Shown one piece after another: positions 60,490 to 64,000 of a DNA stretch of 64,000 nt. The number at the start of each line of letters is the position of its first letter. The first letter of the stretch is position 1. A program made the position numbers and the translations under genes. Origin of the DNA: Nocardia macrotermitis (lineage in GTDB: Bacteria > Actinomycetota > Actinomycetes > Mycobacteriales > Mycobacteriaceae); assembly GCF_009604405.1 (NCBI RefSeq), contig NZ_WEGK01000007.1:310001-374000 (forward strand), written 5' to 3'. The notes below the pieces were generated by a model, which did no database searches, had not been told where the DNA came from, and was given only the letters and a program-made list of their open reading frames with translations.

Positions 60490-62268
60490 TCAAGCCCTTT
60501 CGCGAATTTCTCGGAGGCGGATGAGGGAGGACTCGATCTCGGTGAGGCGGCGGTCGCGGGCGGGGCCGGACTGTTCGGCGGCGGCCTCCTCCGCGGCGCG
60601 CAGCGATTCGTCCACCGAACGCAGTGTCTGGTTGGCGATTTCGGTGAAATGGTCGCGCAGGGTGCGCTGCACGCCGCGCAGCCGGTGCCGGGATTCCTTG
60701 CTGACCTGGAAGATCACGTCGTCCATCAGTCGCGCGACGGCCGTGCGGGCCTCGGCCTGACGACGTTCGCGACGCAGTTTGCGGTCCTCCCACAACGCGT
60801 TGACGCCCAGCAGGATCGCCGCGGCGCCGGAATACCAGTTCACCGGCGGGATGTTCAGCACGCTGGCCAGCACCACGCCGACCATCAGCAGGCCGCCGTA
60901 GGAACCGCGCATGATGTTCAGAATCGGTTGGATCACACCGATTTTCGCCGAGGCGAGCGGTTCCAGCGAGGCCACCGGTTCCAGCACGTCGGCCGGATTC
61001 TCCAGGCGCAGATCCGGGAGCGCGGATTCGTAGTCGCTGCCGGGGAACTTCTCCGCGACCTCCTCGGCCAGTTCGGCCGAGCGGTAGTGCGCGATGACGA
61101 AGTTCTCCTCCACTGCCTCGCAGATGCGGGCGTCCAGGTCCGCGCCGAAGTCCTTCCAGTGGCGGGCCGGATCGCCCTTGACGATCTCGGCCTCGGCGTC
61201 GCGGACCAGGCTGCGCAACCGGTGTCGCAGATCGTGTTCGATATCGGCCATGAGATCCGAACAGCCGTCCGCGAGAGTGATCTGCCAGTTCGCCGAACGC
61301 TGCCGCAGATTGTCGGCCTCGGCGCGCGCACCGCGCAGTTGTTCGGTGATCTCGGTGAAACGCTGTGGGTCACGCAGGGTTTCGGCCTCGCTGCGCAGGG
61401 CCAGCGCCAGATGATCGGTGATGGTGTGGATATCGCGGATCGCGGCCTCGCGGGCCAGGGCGTCCGCGCGCTGTAGTACGTACTCGCGCAGGTGCTCGAT
61501 CAGTTGCGGCACACCGGATTCCAGGTCCCGGCGCTGATCGGCACCGGCGCGCAGATGTTTCTCGGCGGAGATCGGCGCGACCGCGAAACCCAGGCCCGCC
61601 TGGTCCAGCAGTTCGCGGTTGCGCTGCTGCACCTGGGCCCAGGCGGGGTTGCGATCGATCTTGTTCAGCACGCAGATCACCGTCGGGCAGACCTGCTGGA
61701 TGCGCGCGAGCAGCACGATCTGTTCGGGGGTGTACTCCTTGCCCGCGTCCGCGACGTACAGCACCGCGTCGGCGGCGGCGATCAGCGACCAGATGGTGGG
61801 GGTATCGGCCGGCGCGCCGGGTGCGTCCATCACGACGAAGCCCTCGGCCAGCAGCGGGCTCGGATCGGTGAACTCGGCGCGCACCACGCCGTCCAGCGAC
61901 ATCGCCGCCGCCGGATTCAGGGGATCGACCGGCTGACGTTCGGTGCGGCCACCGGCGACCGTGCGCACCAGCGTCGCGGTGGCCTGCGGCCCGTATTCCG
62001 CGATCACCGGGACGCTGACCGGGCTGTCGGTGGCGCTGACCACCGTCCCGACCAGGCCGTTGACCAGGGTGCTCATCCCGTTCTTGGGCTCGCCGACCAC
62101 GACCAGGCGCACCCGCGGATCGGCGACCCGGGACCGGGACATACCCAGCCGCGCGGTCAGATCGGCCCGGCCCGCCGCGCGCGTGAGCCCCAGCAGCTCG
62201 TCGAGCTGCCGCAGCAGCGGGGCCATCGCATCGGGATGTTTGGCCGCGGCCGGATCGACCGTGGTCAC
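60490..62268 (-). CDS. Dynamin-like GTPase (IniA/IniC-like) with altered P-loop
   Basis: 592 aa. GTPase domain 50-230: G1 VVVGEPKNGMSTLVN, G3 VVMDAPGAP, G4 CVLNKIDRN. The invariant Lys of GxxxxGK[ST] is Met here (codon ATG). A long helical region with coiled-coil segments and a hydrophobic hairpin at about 475-510 (YGGLLMVGVVLASVLNI ... YSGAAAILLGV) follow, as in bacterial dynamins. GTG start overlaps the upstream IniB-like stop (GTGA). By analogy with mycobacterial iniBAC it may act in envelope stress. Confidence 0.85.
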   Translation of the reverse strand: MTTVDPAAAKHPDAMAPLLRQLDELLGLTRAAGRADLTARLGMSRSRVADPRVRLVVVGEPKNGMSTLVNGLVGTVVSATDSPVSVPVIAEYGPQATATLVRTVAGGRTERQPVDPLNPAAAMSLDGVVRAEFTDPSPLLAEGFVVMDAPGAPADTPTIWSLIAAADAVLYVADAGKEYTPEQIVLLARIQQVCPTVICVLNKIDRNPAWAQVQQRNRELLDQAGLGFAVAPISAEKHLRAGADQRRDLESGVPQLIEHLREYVLQRADALAREAAIRDIHTITDHLALALRSEAETLRDPQRFTEITEQLRGARAEADNLRQRSANWQITLADGCSDLMADIEHDLRHRLRSLVRDAEAEIVKGDPARHWKDFGADLDARICEAVEENFVIAHYRSAELAEEVAEKFPGSDYESALPDLRLENPADVLEPVASLEPLASAKIGVIQPILNIMRGSYGGLLMVGVVLASVLNIPPVNWYSGAAAILLGVNALWEDRKLRRERRQAEARTAVARLMDDVIFQVSKESRHRLRGVQRTLRDHFTEIANQTLRSVDESLRAAEEAAAEQSGPARDRRLTEIESSLIRLREIRERA

Positions 62269-64000
62269 AGCGCGATATGCAGGTCGGGGGCGGGGTGGAG
62301 CGGAAGATGTACGGGGTGGGTCTCGGTGCCGGGGAGCAGGCCGCCGGACAGGCCGGTGGGTACCGCGCTCAGGCCCGCGTGACCGGCGTCCGGCCAGGGT
62401 GCATAAGCGCTCGAATCGTGAACTTCCGCAATGGGTTTCGTCGGCAGGTGCGGACTCATGGTCAGCTGCGGCAGCGTCGGTGAATGGGGTTCGGTGTTCA
62501 TACCGGGTCCACCGTAACCGCCGCCCGGCAGGTGCGGGACGGTGCCACCGGACGGCGCATCGTTACCGGGCATCGTCGGCACGGTCGGCACATGGGTGGG
62601 GATGCTCGGCGCCTGGGTCGGCAGGCTCGGCTCACGCGTCGGCAGCTCGTGGGTCGGGAGCTGGTGCGTCGGCGGCGCATCGTGGGTCGGCAGGGGTTGC
62701 CGGGTGGGGCCCGAATCGTAGGTGGACGTCGGGCCGTGGGTGGGTTGCGGCGCGTAGGTCGGCGTCGAATCGTGGGTCGGCGTGGAATCCCGTGTGGGCG
62801 TGGATGATCCGTGACCCGGCTGCACGGTCGTCGCGGTACCGGAGCCCGGATGCGCGGGCACGCTCGGCTCGACCGTGGTCGGTACCGAATGCGGGTCGGT
62901 GGTCGAATCGTCGCTGAAGGTCGGGTTCGGATGCACCGCGATGGTCGAGGTCGGGCCGTGATCGTCGGCGGGGGTCGGACGCACCGACGGGCCGTAGGTG
63001 TGGGACGGGCCCGCGGTCGGACCGTGGGCGGGCGTCGGCTGCGGACCGTGCGAGGGAACCAGGCCGCCGGTCAGCGGGATCGGCGGGATGCTCACGTGCG
63101 GGATCGGCGAATGATCGAACGGCCCGGTGAGTGGTTGCGGGACAGCCGTTTCCACGCTGCCGCCGTGCTGCCCGCCCGGCACGGTGTGCGGGGGTGTGGC
63201 CGCCGCCGGAGCCGGTTTGGTCAGGCCGAGGAAGGCCGCGGGGCCGACCACCGCACCCGCACCCAGCGGAATCGGGCCGAGATGGTCCGGCAGCGCGCCG
63301 GCCAGCGCGTGTACCGCCGGATCCGTGTGCGCGGCGGGTTGCAGCGGCGTCGTGACGACCGGTTGCGGCATCGGCGGCGAGGCGATCACCACGGTCGCGG
63401 GCTGCGGCGCGGTGGCGACCGAAGTCGCGACGGCGGGCGCGGTCACCGCAGTGGGCGCGCTCACCGCGGCGGGCGGGGCGACCGAGACCGAGGTGGGCAC
63501 CGTCGGCCCGGCGACGGTCGAGGACAGCGCCGCGGTGGCCGGAACGACCGGCGCGGCAACGGGATTCACCACGTTCACCGGCATCACCACCCCCGGCGCC
63601 GCGATGCCGGGCGCCGGCACCCCGGCGGGCGTACCGTGCTCCGACCCGTGCCCGCCGGCACCGGAAACGCCCATGCCCGAACGGATTCCGTGCGGATGCC
63701 CGTGCATGTCCCGGCCCAGCGTGGGTTCCGGGCCGGGCGCGGTGGCCGGTGCGGACTGCCCGCCGAACCACTGACCGTAGGTGTCGATCTGCTCGCCGAT
63801 GCCGCCGACGACACCGCCCGCGGCCTGCGCGCTCATATTCAGCCAGACGCCGTCGAGCCCGGCGTGCGCGTCGAGGTGGACCTGCACGTCGGCGTAGATG
63901 CTCAGCTCGGCACTGCCCACCCCTTCGAACCCGGAAACCACGTGCAGCGCATCGTTTTCCGAGCCGAGCGGACCGAAATCCGCCCCGCTGTCGGCGACCG
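62265..64000 (-). CDS. IniB-like Gly/Pro/Thr-rich protein, 5' end outside window
   Basis: At least 578 codons; the frame is open to the right edge, so the start is missing. Visible part: an N-terminal segment (SIYADVQVHLDAHAGLDGVW), a Gly/His-rich stretch, an Ala/Val/Thr-rich middle (about 150 aa), then many repeats of THxxPTH, DSTPTHDSTPTYAPQPTHGP type, ending SGGLLPGTETHPVHLPLHPAP. Composition and position directly before a dynamin-like GTPase resemble mycobacterial IniB. Likely surface or envelope associated. Confidence 0.65.
   Translation of the reverse strand, partial: VADSGADFGPLGSENDALHVVSGFEGVGSAELSIYADVQVHLDAHAGLDGVWLNMSAQAAGGVVGGIGEQIDTYGQWFGGQSAPATAPGPEPTLGRDMHGHPHGIRSGMGVSGAGGHGSEHGTPAGVPAPGIAAPGVVMPVNVVNPVAAPVVPATAALSSTVAGPTVPTSVSVAPPAAVSAPTAVTAPAVATSVATAPQPATVVIASPPMPQPVVTTPLQPAAHTDPAVHALAGALPDHLGPIPLGAGAVVGPAAFLGLTKPAPAAATPPHTVPGGQHGGSVETAVPQPLTGPFDHSPIPHVSIPPIPLTGGLVPSHGPQPTPAHGPTAGPSHTYGPSVRPTPADDHGPTSTIAVHPNPTFSDDSTTDPHSVPTTVEPSVPAHPGSGTATTVQPGHGSSTPTRDSTPTHDSTPTYAPQPTHGPTSTYDSGPTRQPLPTHDAPPTHQLPTHELPTREPSLPTQAPSIPTHVPTVPTMPGNDAPSGGTVPHLPGGGYGGPGMNTEPHSPTLPQLTMSPHLPTKPIAEVHDSSAYAPWPDAGHAGLSAVPTGLSGGLLPGTETHPVHLPLHPAPDLHIAL

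Noticed and set aside
1..64000. tRNA or rRNA genes
   Set aside because: No cloverleaf-like or rRNA-like segment noticed in the intergenic intervals.

Overview
The window is high-GC actinobacterial chromosome, most likely Nocardia or a close mycolic-acid relative. This rests on gene content: a YbaB plus EspC-type ESX substrate pair, a DUF4254 gene, an XRE/DUF5753-DUF397 pair, two LytR-CpsA-Psr proteins and an IniB/dynamin-like pair. The order of the core genes (CBS protein, ybeY, phoH, rsmE, dnaJ, hrcA, hemW, sirA, cysH, sirohydrochlorin chelatase, cysAWT-subI, GH15 trehalase) also follows the M. tuberculosis Rv2366c-Rv2402 region. Start codons are often GTG. Several genes look leaderless, with a TANNNT box 6-8 bases before the start codon.

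Layout. 1-5.1 kb: CBS-domain protein, ybeY and phoH on the minus strand, interrupted by a plus-strand secreted S1 protease and a membrane protein. 5.2-10.2 kb: an AT-richer accessory island with YbaB and EspC-like genes, then a run of small immunity-like genes, DUF1152, a damaged zinc-ribbon gene and a NADAR ADP-ribosylglycosidase. No toxin gene is visible. 10.3-23.6 kb: acyl-ACP desaturase, an MFS/MerR divergent pair with a clear operator, a ~210-bp tandem repeat array, DUF4254, an XRE/DUF397 pair, and a transport/sensing module (MHS-family MFS carrier, response regulator, histidine kinase, orphan TAXI binding lipoprotein). 23.6-33.1 kb: two tandem LCP ligases with duplicated promoters, then rsmE, dnaJ, hrcA, an alpha/beta hydrolase and hemW.

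33.2-40.4 kb is the assimilatory sulfate operon: a Cys-containing leader peptide, sirA, cysH, cysD, cysN and a sirohydrochlorin chelatase. A TnpB-only IS200/IS605-type element has inserted between cysH and cysD. The sulfate uptake operon subI-cysT-cysW-cysA (52.1-55.8 kb) supplies its substrate. 40.5-51.9 kb holds a HAD phosphatase, AIM24, an F420-type oxidoreductase, a GFA enzyme, a broken NTF2-like gene and two Hsp70-like proteins. These flank an AurF-type diiron oxygenase and its likely reductase FprB. Two unusual repeat tracts lie here: tandem copies of the 3' end of the large Hsp70-like gene, and a 1.8-kb gene-free region with ~115-bp repeats and extreme strand asymmetry. 56.1-64 kb: M48 protease, small membrane proteins, GH15 trehalase, and a dynamin-like GTPase coupled to an IniB-like protein cut by the window edge.

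All calls come from reading the sequence and from family knowledge; no database search was run.
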